A stretch of 64,000 nt of DNA from Xanthobacter autotrophicus (GTDB taxonomy: Bacteria > Pseudomonadota > Alphaproteobacteria > Rhizobiales > Xanthobacteraceae): NCBI RefSeq assembly GCF_005871085.1, contig NZ_VAUP01000015.1:310001-374000 (forward strand). The letters run 5' to 3'. Position 1 is the first letter of the stretch. The number at the start of each line of letters is the position of its first letter. Positions 28,181 to 36,943 of the stretch are shown here, piece by piece. The notes beneath the pieces are model-generated. The model was not told the DNA's origin, ran no database searches, and worked only from the letters and a program-made list of their open reading frames with translations. The translations under genes and the position numbers were made by a program.

Positions 28181-29326
28181 CTACTCGTAGAGATAGCCCA
28201 CGGGCTTGCCGGTCACCCGTTCGCTGCGCAGGTCCGCGCGGGTGATGATCTGGCCTGCCAAGGCGTCGATCTCGTCGCGCTGGGTGGGTGTCCACATCTT
28301 GAGGTCCTCGATGCCCCTGAGCAGGCCGAGACGGAGGATCTGGGTGTCTTCACCCACGTCCGTGAGCGTGATGGCACCCTTGCCGGCGGTCACCGTGTCG
28401 CCGGTGGCCAGCTCCAGCGGCTTGCCGGAGCCATCCGTGAAGAGGGCGGTGCCGCGGATGATGCGGTAGACCACCACTTCGCCCTTCGCCAGCCCCTCGG
28501 CGTCGGCCTTGGCGGTGGACTTCGGCAGGATGGATCCGCCGCGCGGGTCGGTGGCGATGATGTGCCCGGTCACCAGATTTCCGCTGGGCGCCTCGATGCC
28601 GAGATCGCGCACATGGACCGGCATGGGTGAGGCCACCGACCCGAGCGCATCCGCGGGATAGGCACGGAACAGGGCTTCAAGCTCCAGCGGGTCCTGGACC
28701 CAGAAGCCGGCGCCGGCCGGCCGGTTGTGCAGCGGATGCTTCCAGGCCGTGCGGGGGGTCTCATCTTCCTTGATGTGTTCGGAGCCGACCACGGTCGGAT
28801 TGGGGAAGGTGGTCGGATCGGTGATGAAGGCCTCGAGGAACTTGCCCGAATAGCCCATACAGGTGGGATCGGGCACCACCGTCTGCGGCGTCCTCAGGTT
28901 CTCTTCCGTCGACATGCCGGACCAAGTGTAGAACAGCTGGCGGTGGACGATGGCACTTTGCAGCATCACCGCGCCGGGGCCGACATAATGGAGCTTCCCG
29001 TCATAGTCGAAGGTGAACATGCCCGACGTGACCAGGACCAGCTGGAATCCGCCCGGAGGAAGATGAAGGTGGAAATCCGTCGGCCCGGTGTCTTCCCGAT
29101 AGATGGGAAGATTGGTCGCCACTTCCTGAAGCAGGAAGGCGTCGTTGTTGGCGTGGAGGCCTTCCAGCGCGCGATGATACAGCGCCTGCGGCCGGTAGAT
29201 GGGATCGTAGCTGATGTCCTTGTAGCGATCGACCGCGACGAAGGCCGCACGATTGAGGCTGAGGCGATTGCCATCCGGCCGCGTGAGCCCCGGCCACTTG
29301 AAGTCGACCATGGACTGCATCCCCAT
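28181..29326 (-). CDS. Unrecognised conserved-looking protein, possibly cupin-like
   Basis: 381-residue cytosolic protein (no signal peptide, no membrane segment). Sequence is beta-rich with cupin-like glycine-bounded strands, e.g. FHLHLPPGGFQLVLVTSGMF, LHYVGPGAVMLQSAIVHRQL and, near the C-terminus, VYRIIRGTALFTDGSGKPLE followed by ELATGDTVTAGKGAITLTDV, suggesting a bicupin-type fold. I cannot name the family. ATG 29326 is supported by GGGAGAG upstream. It lies downstream of nothing on this strand for 500 bases and 168 bases before glcB, so it could be transcribed together with malate synthase. Function unknown. Confidence 0.7.
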   Translation of the reverse strand: MGMQSMVDFKWPGLTRPDGNRLSLNRAAFVAVDRYKDISYDPIYRPQALYHRALEGLHANNDAFLLQEVATNLPIYREDTGPTDFHLHLPPGGFQLVLVTSGMFTFDYDGKLHYVGPGAVMLQSAIVHRQLFYTWSGMSTEENLRTPQTVVPDPTCMGYSGKFLEAFITDPTTFPNPTVVGSEHIKEDETPRTAWKHPLHNRPAGAGFWVQDPLELEALFRAYPADALGSVASPMPVHVRDLGIEAPSGNLVTGHIIATDPRGGSILPKSTAKADAEGLAKGEVVVYRIIRGTALFTDGSGKPLELATGDTVTAGKGAITLTDVGEDTQILRLGLLRGIEDLKMWTPTQRDEIDALAGQIITRADLRSERVTGKPVGYLYE

Positions 29327-29874
29327 AGCACTCTCCCAGGTAAGATGCGGATAGAAGGTTAAATGGTGCAATAGACATATTCGAGCAGGCGCAAAGTCCG
29401 TCAATCGAATATTGTGTCTGCGACCGTTCCGGGCAATGCATCCTTCGCTTGACGTGCCATCACCCGGGCTTTTTTGGTCATTATTTGGTCCCCTGCATAT
29501 ATTTTGGAGGGCTATTGCCGAAGTTGAAGGCACACGCTCTACAGGAGACTTTCGAAGCCGTGAGCGCGGGCGCAGGATGTCCCTGCGCCACGCGGTTGAT
29601 CGTCCAGACAGGCGCAGGCGCCGTGCTCGACACCGGCGGCGACACAACCGCGATCGTGCTCCGTGTTCAGCTTGAGTCGATGCTCTCACGCTCGAGAAGC
29701 GCGGCGTCTTCGGACTCCGGCCCCGACACAGACCGTTCGGACCGCCGTGGAGTGAGTGCTTGCCGGCAGTTGCGCCTTCAGTGCTGTCGCGCAATGGATG
29801 GCAATCGGGGGCTTACACCGGCGCGATCAATCCGGCGAGATGCACATGGTTGGCTCTGCGCAATCTGAAGGCTG
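29327..29874. promoter_or_regulatory. Long upstream region with an imperfect dyad
   Basis: About 550 bases between the cupin-like gene and the LysR gene, both on the minus strand. AGACATATTCGA (29373-29384) is matched inversely by TCGAATATTGTGTCT (29405-29419) with one 3-base bulge, about 50-90 bases upstream of the cupin-like start, in an AT-rich patch; it is a candidate operator. The remainder holds no gene I can support. Confidence 0.4.
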
Positions 29875-30732
29875 CTAGCCCCGCACTGCGCTCCTGAAGG
29901 CAGCCGAAAGCGCGGCGAGCGCATCGCGCGGTCGGCCCTCCTTGACTCTCGTGTGAAGCAGCACCGGCAAACGCGGCAGGTCCGGAAGGCTCAACCTGTG
30001 GCCGACATCGACAGCGCCGAAAGGCAGCATGCGCGGTGCCAATGCCGCAACGCCGAGCCCGGCCATGACTGCGGCCACGACGGCGGCGACGCCCCCGCCG
30101 ACGAAAATCTCCGTCCACGGCACGCCTGCCGCATCGAGGAGTTGCCCCGCCATTGCCCGCACGCCGCAGGGCTCGGCCATCGTGGCGAGCGGCAGGGGCT
30201 CGCCCGCGCGGTGCTGCCAGCCGGATGAAGCGAACCAGCCGAACTTTTCCTCCGTCAGCATGTCCCCGTCGCTCCGCCCTGCATGCAAGCGGACGATCAC
30301 CGTGTCGAGTTCGCGGCGATCGAAGCTTTGAAGCAGATCGCCTGATGATCCGATTCGGATTTCGATCAACAGCTGCGGGTCTTGCGCGTTCATACGCGCG
30401 ATCAAGGCGGGAAGCTCAGGCCCCGCCACGTGGTCGCTGATGCCGATGGTGAGGCGCTGCCGGGGTTCGCCGAATATGGCGAGCGCGCGATCATGCACTT
30501 CCAGGAGTTCGCGGGCATGTTCCAGGAAGGCATCGCCCCGCGCGGAAAGCTGCACATAACGGGGCGTCCGCTCGACGAGGCGGCAGCCCACCCGCTCTTC
30601 AAGCCGCTTCAGCTTCAGGCTGATCGCAGCCTGCGTCGTCCGCATTGCTTCGGCCGCGCGGGTGAAGTTGCCCAGCTCGGCGATGCAGATGAAAGCCCGG
30701 ACGGCATCCAGGTCGAGGGGGCGCTCAGTCAT
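29875..30732 (-). CDS. LysR family transcriptional regulator
   Basis: 285-residue LysR-type regulator: N-terminal winged helix (LDLDAVRAFICIAELGNFTR and AAEAMRTTQAAISLKLKRLE) and a periplasmic-binding-like effector domain from about residue 90 (LTIGISDHVAGPELPALIAR). It is divergent from the tautomerase gene at 30829, and the 96 bases between them contain a strong dyad (30744-30780), so the tautomerase is its probable target and the gene is probably autoregulated. Confidence 0.93.
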   Translation of the reverse strand: MTERPLDLDAVRAFICIAELGNFTRAAEAMRTTQAAISLKLKRLEERVGCRLVERTPRYVQLSARGDAFLEHARELLEVHDRALAIFGEPRQRLTIGISDHVAGPELPALIARMNAQDPQLLIEIRIGSSGDLLQSFDRRELDTVIVRLHAGRSDGDMLTEEKFGWFASSGWQHRAGEPLPLATMAEPCGVRAMAGQLLDAAGVPWTEIFVGGGVAAVVAAVMAGLGVAALAPRMLPFGAVDVGHRLSLPDLPRLPVLLHTRVKEGRPRDALAALSAAFRSAVRG

Positions 30733-30743
30733 TTTGGTTTGTT

Positions 30744-30780
30744 ATCATTGATATGAATATTCATAGCATATCAAAATGAT
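30744..30780. promoter_or_regulatory. LysR-type operator in the LysR/tautomerase intergenic region
   Basis: Nested symmetry: ATCATT-GATATG at 30744-30755, the perfect core palindrome TATGAATATTCATA (30752-30765), then CATATC (30767-30772) and AATGAT (30775-30780), the outer arms being inverses. The dyad lies between two divergent start codons and is much richer in AT than flanking DNA. LysR regulators bind such T-N11-A dyads. Confidence 0.7.
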
Positions 30781-30828
30781 GTCGCGGCGTCTAACCTTGA
30801 ACCGGATCATGGGAGCAAGGGACAAGCG

Positions 30829-31206
30829 ATGCCGCTCATTCACATTTCCATGCGTGCCGGAAAGCCCGAAGCCTACCGGCAGGCCATTTTTGACAGCCTT
30901 TACCGCGCGCTGCGCGAGACGCTGAACGTGCCCGACGACGACCAGTTCATGACCATCAGCGAGCATGACGCCGCAAATTTCCGCTACGGTGCTGCCTTCG
31001 GTGTCACGAGGAGCGAGGATCTCGTCTACATCGGGATCACCGTTTTCAACACCCGCACAGCAGAGCAGAAAAAGGCGCTGTTCAAACGCATCGCGGAGCT
31101 GCTCGGCGACGCTCCGGGAATCCGGCCGGAAGATGTGTTTGTAGTCATCTCCGATGCCGCGAAGGAGAATTGGTCCGTTGGCCACGGTCTCCAGCAGTTT
31201 GCCTGA
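30829..31206 (+). CDS. Tautomerase family protein
   Basis: 125-residue protein of the 4-oxalocrotonate-tautomerase/MSAD superfamily (Tautomerase_2 type). After removal of Met the N-terminal Pro (MPLIHISMRAGK) is the catalytic base. The length, about twice that of a 62-residue 4-OT monomer, indicates a fused tandem beta-alpha-beta unit as in malonate-semialdehyde decarboxylase and cis-3-chloroacrylic acid dehalogenase. Two Arg (YRQAIFDSLYRALRE, GVTRSEDLVYIG) could bind a carboxylate. Controlled presumably by the adjacent LysR. A dehalogenase activity is conceivable given the haloacid dehalogenase 4 kb away, but is speculation. Confidence 0.87.
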   Translation: MPLIHISMRAGKPEAYRQAIFDSLYRALRETLNVPDDDQFMTISEHDAANFRYGAAFGVTRSEDLVYIGITVFNTRTAEQKKALFKRIAELLGDAPGIRPEDVFVVISDAAKENWSVGHGLQQFA

Positions 31207-31309
31207 GACAATCGCACAATCATGCAAGGCAAACTGACGGCTGCTCTTGACGCGCATCCATCCAGGGACCCACGGAAGGGGGCCGGATGCAAATCGCAGC
31301 CTCCGCCCG

Positions 31310-32116
31310 CTATAGCGCCGAGTGGTCGCGCACCGCCTCGGCCAGCGCCGGCTTCAGATCGGCGAAGCGCCGGTCGAGGGCGATGGGATCGGAGCGATTG
31401 AGAGCGATCATCTGTGCCCGCGCCTCGCCGCCCCGCACCACCTCGAACCCATCCCCTTCGATGGCGGCAATGACGGCGTCCGCAACGGCCTCCGCCGGCT
31501 CCTTGGTGAAGCCCACCTCGGCGCCGGCCCGGCTGGTGCGCATCATCGGGGTGTCCGTCGCACCGGGATAGATGGTCAGCACCCGCACGCCTTCGCCCAC
31601 CAGTTCCCGCCGCAGCGCTTCGTCGAAGCGCGCGAGGCCCGCCTTGGTGGCGGCATAGGTGGCGTAGAATGGCACGCCGATGAGGGCGATGGCCGAGGTG
31701 ACGTCGGCGATCAGCCCGTCTCCGCTTGCCCGGAGCGCCGGCAGGGCCGCGCGGGTGAGGAGGATGGGGGCGATAAGGTCCACCTCCAGCATGGCACGGA
31801 TTTCGGCTTCGCTCGTATCCTCCAGGCGGCCGGCACGCACGCCGCCCGCATTGTTGACAAGGATATCGAGCCCACCCAGGTAGACCAGCGCGCCGTCGAG
31901 GGTGGCCTTCCGCCCTGCCGTCTCGGTCACATCCGCACAGATGCCGTGGACGTCGCCGCCCTGGGCCTTAAGGCCCGCGACGGCTGCGTCGATGGCATCC
32001 TGCCTGCGGCCGCTGATCACCACCCGCGCGCCCTTCTCAAGAAGAGCGGCGGTGATGGCGCGGCCGATGCCGCTTGAGCCCCCGGTCACGAGGACTCGCT
32101 TTCCTTCGATCTTCAT
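31310..32116 (-). CDS. Short-chain dehydrogenase/reductase
   Basis: Classical NAD(P)-dependent SDR, 268 residues. TGGSSGIGRAI is the Gly-rich nucleotide motif, DILVNNAGG the NNAG element, and the catalytic Ser-Tyr-Lys are in VTSAIALIG and YAATKAG. GATDTPMM follows as usual. ATG 32116 is chosen over a longer frame to 32215 since it gives the standard MKIEGKRVLVTGG N-terminus. It lies 37 bases after the GST gene on the same strand, so both may be one transcript. Substrate unknown. Confidence 0.92.
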   Translation of the reverse strand: MKIEGKRVLVTGGSSGIGRAITAALLEKGARVVISGRRQDAIDAAVAGLKAQGGDVHGICADVTETAGRKATLDGALVYLGGLDILVNNAGGVRAGRLEDTSEAEIRAMLEVDLIAPILLTRAALPALRASGDGLIADVTSAIALIGVPFYATYAATKAGLARFDEALRRELVGEGVRVLTIYPGATDTPMMRTSRAGAEVGFTKEPAEAVADAVIAAIEGDGFEVVRGGEARAQMIALNRSDPIALDRRFADLKPALAEAVRDHSAL

Positions 32117-32153
32117 GGCTTCCTCCTTGAAGAGACCACCAGCGCCGGCCGTC

Positions 32154-32864
32154 TCATTCCGCGGCCGCGGGCGGATAGTTGGAGGGGAACAGGGCGCGCC
32201 GGCTTTCCTCGTCACCGGAGGCCTTGAAGCTATGGTCCTTGCCCACCGCGCGGGCCCGCGCCACCGCCTCGCGGCCGTCGATCTGCGCGAACCAGCGCTT
32301 CAGGTTGGGGAAACCGGACAGCGGGTCGCTCTCCACCTTCAGCACCCGCGCGGCGCGATCGAGCCAGCCCCACGCCGACATGTCCGCGATGGTGTAGGTC
32401 TCGCCGACGATGAAGCTGCGGGTCGCGAGGTGGTCGTCGAGCACCTTGTAGTGCCGCTCCACCTCCCGCCGGTAGCGGTTCACTGCATAGTCGAGGCCTT
32501 GCGGCGCCGCATGCTGGAAATGCACCGCCTGCCCCGAGAACGGCCCGAGCCCGCTGGCCAGGAAGAGCAACCAGGACAAAAGCTCCGGCCGGTCCTCAGG
32601 CGCGCCGAGGAACCGGCCCGTCTTCTCTGCGAGATAGAGCAGGATGGCGGTGGAATCGAACACCCGCGCCTCCCGGCCGCCGGGGCCCTCGGTGTCGATG
32701 ATGGCCGGCACCTTGCCGTTGGGATTGATGGCGCGGAACGCCGGCATGTGCTGTTCGCCCTTGGCCGTGTCGACGGGCACCACCTCGTAGGGCAGGCCCG
32801 TCTCCTCAAGGAACAGCGCGACTTTGGCGGGGTTGGGCGTGGGATGGAAGTAGAAGCGGATCAA
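32154..32864 (-). CDS. Glutathione S-transferase (nu-class-like)
   Basis: Thioredoxin-fold N-terminal domain (FYFHPTPNPAKVALFLEETG, NPNGKVPAIID, STAILLYLAEKTGRFL) and all-helical C-terminal domain (LLFLASGLGPFSGQAVHF, YTIADMSAWGWLDRA). The TPNxxKVxLFLEE opening resembles E. coli YfcG/YghU, which act as disulfide oxidoreductases with glutathione. The start is TTG at 32864 with AGGTGATCC before it; another TTG at 32891 is in frame. Divergent from a second GST of the same type at 33033, suggesting a duplicated, jointly regulated pair. Confidence 0.88.
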   Translation of the reverse strand: MIRFYFHPTPNPAKVALFLEETGLPYEVVPVDTAKGEQHMPAFRAINPNGKVPAIIDTEGPGGREARVFDSTAILLYLAEKTGRFLGAPEDRPELLSWLLFLASGLGPFSGQAVHFQHAAPQGLDYAVNRYRREVERHYKVLDDHLATRSFIVGETYTIADMSAWGWLDRAARVLKVESDPLSGFPNLKRWFAQIDGREAVARARAVGKDHSFKASGDEESRRALFPSNYPPAAAE

Positions 32865-33032
32865 GGGATCACCTGTGCCAGGGCGGTCCAAACCGCTGGG
32901 CTGGACCGCATTTGCATTTTAGATCGACTGATATAGAATGCACGCCGACGCAGGGATCGCAAGATCCCATCTGCGATTTTTGCGCGGCGCGAGCGGTTGC
33001 GCGTTGCGTTCAGCCCATCAATGAGGCGGAAC

Positions 33033-33746
33033 ATGATCGATCTGTATTATTGGCCGACCCCCAACGGCCACAAGATCACACTCTTTCTGGAAGAAGCGGG
33101 GCTCGATTACAAAATCATCCCCGTGGATATCAGTGCCGGAGACCAGTTCAAGCCGGACTTTCTTGCGATTGCGCCCAACAACCGCATGCCGGCCATCGTC
33201 GATCATGCCCCCGCCGACAACGGCGCTCCGATCTCGGTGTTCGAATCCGGCGCCATCCTGCTCTATCTCGCCGAGAAGACCGGGCGCTTCCTCCCCGCCG
33301 ACCTGCGCGGCCGCACGGCCGTCAGCCAATGGCTGTTCTGGCAGATGGGCGGGCTTGGCCCCATGGCCGGGCAAAACCACCACTTCAGCCAGTATGCGCC
33401 GGAGAAGATCCCCTACGCCATCGAGCGCTACGTGAAGGAAACGAACCGGCTCTACGGCGTGCTCGACCGTCGGCTGGCGGCGAACGCCGAAACCGGCGCG
33501 GCATATGTGGCGGGCGCGGACTATTCCATCGCCGACATGGCCATCTATCCCTGGATCGTACCCCACCAGCGCCAGAGCCAGGACCTCGCCGATTTCCCCC
33601 ATCTCAAGCGCTGGTTCGAGGCGGTGGCCGCGCGGCCGGCGACCATCGCCGCCTATGCCAGGGGCGAGCCCTATTCCAGCCGCCCGGCAGTGACCGAGGA
33701 AGGCAAGAAGATCCTCTTCGGCCAGACCGCGCGCCGCGCCGGGTGA
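33033..33746 (+). CDS. Glutathione S-transferase, YfcG-like
   Basis: 237-residue GST of the nu class: MIDLYYWPTPNGHKITLFLE followed by the cis-Pro segment NNRMPAIVDH, ESGAILLYLAEKTGRFLP, and the helical domain WLFWQMGGLGPMAGQNHHFS, YSIADMAIYPWIVPH, FPHLKRWFEAVAARPA. Nu-class enzymes use glutathione for disulfide reduction and organic peroxide reduction. The ATG at 33033 has AGGCGGA upstream. It is paralogous to the divergent GST at 32154. Confidence 0.92.
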   Translation: MIDLYYWPTPNGHKITLFLEEAGLDYKIIPVDISAGDQFKPDFLAIAPNNRMPAIVDHAPADNGAPISVFESGAILLYLAEKTGRFLPADLRGRTAVSQWLFWQMGGLGPMAGQNHHFSQYAPEKIPYAIERYVKETNRLYGVLDRRLAANAETGAAYVAGADYSIADMAIYPWIVPHQRQSQDLADFPHLKRWFEAVAARPATIAAYARGEPYSSRPAVTEEGKKILFGQTARRAG

Positions 33747-33764
33747 CGACGAGGCGGGCGGGCG

Positions 33765-33826
33765 CTAGAGCGTTTTCGAGCGAAGTGGATACCGGTTCGC
33801 GTGAAGAAAACGCGTTAACACTCTAG
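33765..33826. repeat. Dispersed palindromic repeat of the Hyphomicrobiales type
   Basis: Begins CTAGAGCGTTTTCGAGCGAA and ends GAAAACGCGTTAACACTCTA-G, so CTAGAG/CTCTAG and GCGTTTTC/GAAAACGC are inverse pairs around a GTGGATACCGGTTCGCG centre. I recognise this as the kind of short intergenic repeat found in many copies in Bradyrhizobium and relatives. Located between the GST and TetR genes. Confidence 0.7.
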
Positions 33827-33866
33827 CCTTGCCCGCATCCCCCAACGAAGAAAGACCACGCAAGAC

Positions 33867-34457
33867 ATGGCACGGCCAAGGGCGTTCGACGAAAACGAGG
33901 TTCTGGATGCGGCGATCCGCTGCTTCTGGATGCACGGCTACGAGGCCACCTCCGTGCGCGACCTCGCGTCCAGCATGGGGTTGACCGGCGCCAGCCTCTA
34001 CAACGCCTTCGGCGACAAGCACGCGCTCTATGAACGTGCGCTCAAGCGCTATGTGGACGAGAGCGTGGCCGACCGCATCCGCCGGCTGGAGGACCCGGTC
34101 ATCGCCCCTCGCGCGGCCATCGGCGCCTTCTTCGACGAGATCGTGGAACGCTCGCTGAACGACCCTGACATGAAGGGCTGCATGGTGGTCAACGCCGCCG
34201 TGGAGCTTGGTCCCCACGACCCCGAGCTGCGGGCCGCCGCAGGCCGCACCCTCGGCGAGATCGAGGCGTTCTTCCGCCGTCGCGTGGCGGCGGGCCAGAA
34301 GGTCGGCGCCATCAGCGCCGACCAGACCGCAGAGGACCTCGCGCACATGTTGCTGGGCGTGCTGCTCGGCATCCGCGTCCTGGCCCGCATCCGCCCCGAA
34401 CGGGCGCTGCTGGAAGGTGTGCTGCGTCCCGCCCTTGCCGCGCTGGAACCGCGCTGA
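33867..34457 (+). CDS. TetR/AcrR family regulator
   Basis: 196-residue regulator with an N-terminal TetR helix-turn-helix: RAFDENEVLDAAIRCFWMHG, YEATSVRDLASSMGLTGASL, YNAFGDKHALYERALKRYVD. The ligand-binding C-terminal part (MKGCMVVNAAVELGPHDPEL) resembles the TetR_C group near AcuR/YcdC-like regulators. It is 53 bases upstream of the haloacid dehalogenase gene in the same orientation, so local or autoregulatory control of that gene is likely. Confidence 0.92.
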   Translation: MARPRAFDENEVLDAAIRCFWMHGYEATSVRDLASSMGLTGASLYNAFGDKHALYERALKRYVDESVADRIRRLEDPVIAPRAAIGAFFDEIVERSLNDPDMKGCMVVNAAVELGPHDPELRAAAGRTLGEIEAFFRRRVAAGQKVGAISADQTAEDLAHMLLGVLLGIRVLARIRPERALLEGVLRPALAALEPR

Positions 34458-34510
34458 TCCGGGCGGTCCAGAGCAGCGGTGCATTTCATCGATCCGGAGA
34501 GAAAGCGCCC

Positions 34511-35263
34511 ATGATCAAGGCCTTCGTGTTTGACGCCTACGGCACCCTCTACGACGTGCAGTCCGTCGCCGAGGTGACCGAACGGGCCTTTCCCGGCCAC
34601 GGCGAAATCGTCACCCAGATCTGGCGGATGAAGCAGCTGGAATACAGCTGGCTGCGTTCGCTCATGAACGACTACCGCGACTTCTGGACGGTGACGCGGG
34701 AGGCGCTGACCTACACCCTCGGCGTTCTCGGCCTCACGCCCACCGCCAACCTGTTCGACGATATCGCCGAGGCCTATAATCGCCTCACACCCTATCCGGA
34801 CGCCGTGCCGGCGCTCGTCGGCCTGTCCGGCGTGCGCCGCGCCATCCTGTCCAACGGCAGCCCGCAGATGCTCGAGACGTTGGTGGGCGGCTCCCCCCTG
34901 CGCGACCTGATCGGGACCACCATCAGCGTGGACGAAAAGCGCGCGTTCAAGCCCGATCCGCGGGCCTACGAGTTGGTGGAGGAGCGGCTCGGGGTGAAGC
35001 CGCACGAGGTGGTGTTCGTCTCCTCGAACGGGTTCGATATCGCCGGCGCCAAGCGTTTCGGCTTCCGCGTCGCACGTATTGAGCGGGTGCCCCAGGCTGC
35101 GCTCGCCCGGGAAATCGATGATGAGAGGAACAACGTTGCCGGAGCGCTGCGGCCAGCGACGCTCTTCAAGGCTTTGCGTACCCAGGAGGAAGCACTCGGT
35201 TACGCGCCCGATTTCGTGATCTCCTCCCTCGCCGACCTGTCGCGCATCGCCGTCGCGGCCTGA
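34511..35263 (+). CDS. dhlB: L-2-haloacid dehalogenase (haloacid dehalogenase type II)
   Basis: Hydrolyses L-2-haloalkanoates (such as chloroacetate or L-2-chloropropionate) to hydroxyacids with inversion. HAD-fold enzyme of 250 residues. The active-site set I remember for Xanthobacter DhlB is present at the same residue numbers: nucleophile D8 with T12 (FVFDAYGTLYD), R39 (IWRMKQLEY), S114-N115 (ILSNGSP), K147 (KRAFKPDP), S171, N173, F175 and D176 (SSNGFDIAGA). Much of the sequence also matches my memory of DhlB (MIKAxVFDAYGTL, QLEYSWLR, YNRLTPYPDA). ATG 34511 has GGAGAG upstream. A TetR gene precedes it; no haloacid permease adjoins. Confidence 0.93.
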   Translation: MIKAFVFDAYGTLYDVQSVAEVTERAFPGHGEIVTQIWRMKQLEYSWLRSLMNDYRDFWTVTREALTYTLGVLGLTPTANLFDDIAEAYNRLTPYPDAVPALVGLSGVRRAILSNGSPQMLETLVGGSPLRDLIGTTISVDEKRAFKPDPRAYELVEERLGVKPHEVVFVSSNGFDIAGAKRFGFRVARIERVPQAALAREIDDERNNVAGALRPATLFKALRTQEEALGYAPDFVISSLADLSRIAVAA

Positions 35264-35266
35264 GAC

Positions 35267-36103
35267 CTATTTCGGCAGCGCCTCCAGAAAATCCTCCTGG
35301 AATTCCTTCAGTTCCACCGTGTTGAGGTCGGAAATGGCCCAATAGGTCAGGCCGGCCTCGGACCAGTTGAGGAGGGTGTAGCCCTCATGGGCGCGCGCCT
35401 TGAACGTGGAGGCCACACGCGCGTCCGAACCGGCGGGCCAGACGAAGACATTAATGACATGTCCGTTGCGGCGATAGACAAGGGCCGCCACCACCCGCCC
35501 GCCGATATAATCGAGCCGCCCGCCCGCCAGCGGGAAGCCGCGCGCAGCGAGGTCCACCACCGGGGGCGAGAAATCGATTCTGCCGCCGAACCAGGGCTTC
35601 ACCGTGTGCTGGTTCGAGCTTGCCACGTCGGTGAGATGCTCCGCCAGCAGGGAGCGCACATGGCCGGCAACCAGGTCCTGCTCCAGCGACGGCCCGCCCC
35701 GCGGCGGCAGCACCACGAGCAGCAGCGCCGCCGCGAGCACCGCCAGCGAGGGAACGATGCTCCAGCGCTGGAGCGCGGGCCGCAGGGTGCGCAGCCGGCC
35801 CAGGAGCCCCGTGACCCCCGCGGGCCGGTCCAAGGGCGGGACTGCCGACGCGCTACGCTCCCGTGCGAGGGCAGCGATCACGCTGTCGCGCAAGGCCGGC
35901 GGCGCGCGCCAGCGCACGTCATCAAGGGTGACGAGCTGGCGGACCCGCGCCATGCGGTCGAGGGCGCCCGCACATGCGGGGCAACCGGCGATGTGGCGTT
36001 CCACGTCCATAACATGGGCGGCATCCAGCTCGCCATCGAGGTAGCCGTTCAGCAGTTCCTCCCATGCGGTGCAGGGCCCGGCTTCTGGAATAGGCGTGCT
36101 CAT
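35267..36103 (-). CDS. Zinc-finger anti-sigma factor (ZAS type)
   Basis: 278-residue membrane anti-sigma factor. Cytoplasmic N-terminus [20 protein letters not shown] followed by [10 protein letters not shown] (H-x3-C-x2-C of the zinc-binding anti-sigma domain), one membrane span at about residues 117-134 ([16 protein letters not shown]), and a periplasmic domain ([37 protein letters not shown]) typical of this family. It overlaps the preceding sigma gene by 4 bases (ATGA), which fixes the start at 36103 and makes them a cognate pair. Confidence 0.93.
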   Translation of the reverse strand: MSTPIPEAGPCTAWEELLNGYLDGELDAAHVMDVERHIAGCPACAGALDRMARVRQLVTLDDVRWRAPPALRDSVIAALARERSASAVPPLDRPAGVTGLLGRLRTLRPALQRWSIVPSLAVLAAALLLVVLPPRGGPSLEQDLVAGHVRSLLAEHLTDVASSNQHTVKPWFGGRIDFSPPVVDLAARGFPLAGGRLDYIGGRVVAALVYRRNGHVINVFVWPAGSDARVASTFKARAHEGYTLLNWSEAGLTYWAISDLNTVELKEFQEDFLEALPK

Positions 36104-36723
36104 GGGGTCGCCTCCCCGTCTGGCGTGGTGCGCGACCAGAGGTCCGCGAACAGCCGGCGCGCACGGGACAGGCGCGACATCACCGTGCCCACCGGCACCC
36201 CCGCTACCTCCGCGATCTCGCGGTAGGACAACTCATCCAGCTCGCGCAGCACCAGCACCTCGCGCAGTGGCTCGGGAAGGTGTTCCAGCAGCGCACGCAC
36301 GGCTTCCGCCTCGGTGCGGCGCAGGAGAAGGCTCTCGGGCGTATCACCGTCAACAAGGAGACTGGCCGCATCGTCCGGCGTCTCTCCTTCGCCATGCGGC
36401 AGCGGGGCGGACTGCGGCGCTCGCCGACGCTTGAGACGCCATGTTGCATGGCAATTGCGCACGATGGCGAGCAGCCACGCCCGCGGGCTCAGGCCCCGGA
36501 AATCGGCGAAACTGCGATAGGCGCGCAGGACCGCGTCCTGCACGATGTCCTGCGCCGCGTCCGGATCCCGGCTTAAATAACGCGCCAGATTATAGGCCGC
36601 ATCGAGGTGCGGCAGGATCAGCGCATCGAACCGCGCCGCCCCGGCTGCATCGAGCCCGCGATCGGCGGCAGGCGCTGCAGCAGCCTGCCCGTGGCGTGCC
36701 CCACGCTCCGCCATGGAATGCAT
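36100..36723 (-). CDS. ECF RNA polymerase sigma factor
   Basis: Alternative sigma factor with region 2 ([44 protein letters not shown] and [16 protein letters not shown]) and region 4 ([40 protein letters not shown]). ATG at 36723 (or 36714) precedes the conserved part; the frame is open to 36915 and the extra 64 residues include a hydrophobic stretch without a family match, so the true N-terminus is uncertain. Encoded directly after a cupredoxin and metallophosphoesterase and overlapping its anti-sigma gene, so these two exported proteins are probably part of the regulon. Confidence 0.9.
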   Translation of the reverse strand: MHSMAERGARHGQAAAAPAADRGLDAAGAARFDALILPHLDAAYNLARYLSRDPDAAQDIVQDAVLRAYRSFADFRGLSPRAWLLAIVRNCHATWRLKRRRAPQSAPLPHGEGETPDDAASLLVDGDTPESLLLRRTEAEAVRALLEHLPEPLREVLVLRELDELSYREIAEVAGVPVGTVMSRLSRARRLFADLWSRTTPDGEATP

Positions 36724-36943
36724 ATGCGCGGACCGGATGCGCGCGACGGGCACCAGCGCGGCGAGGCCGAGCACAAAAGCCCGCCATCCACCCGACCGAG
36801 CGAAAAGCGCGCCCGTCCCTGCCGCAGCCCCGGCGGGATACCACGGCGCGTATCCCGAGCCTGTTGCCAACATCGACCTGCCCCGTTCCCAAGCTCTATC
36901 GCAGCGGAACCCCATGTTCCGCTGCGAGTCTTATTCGTTGAAA

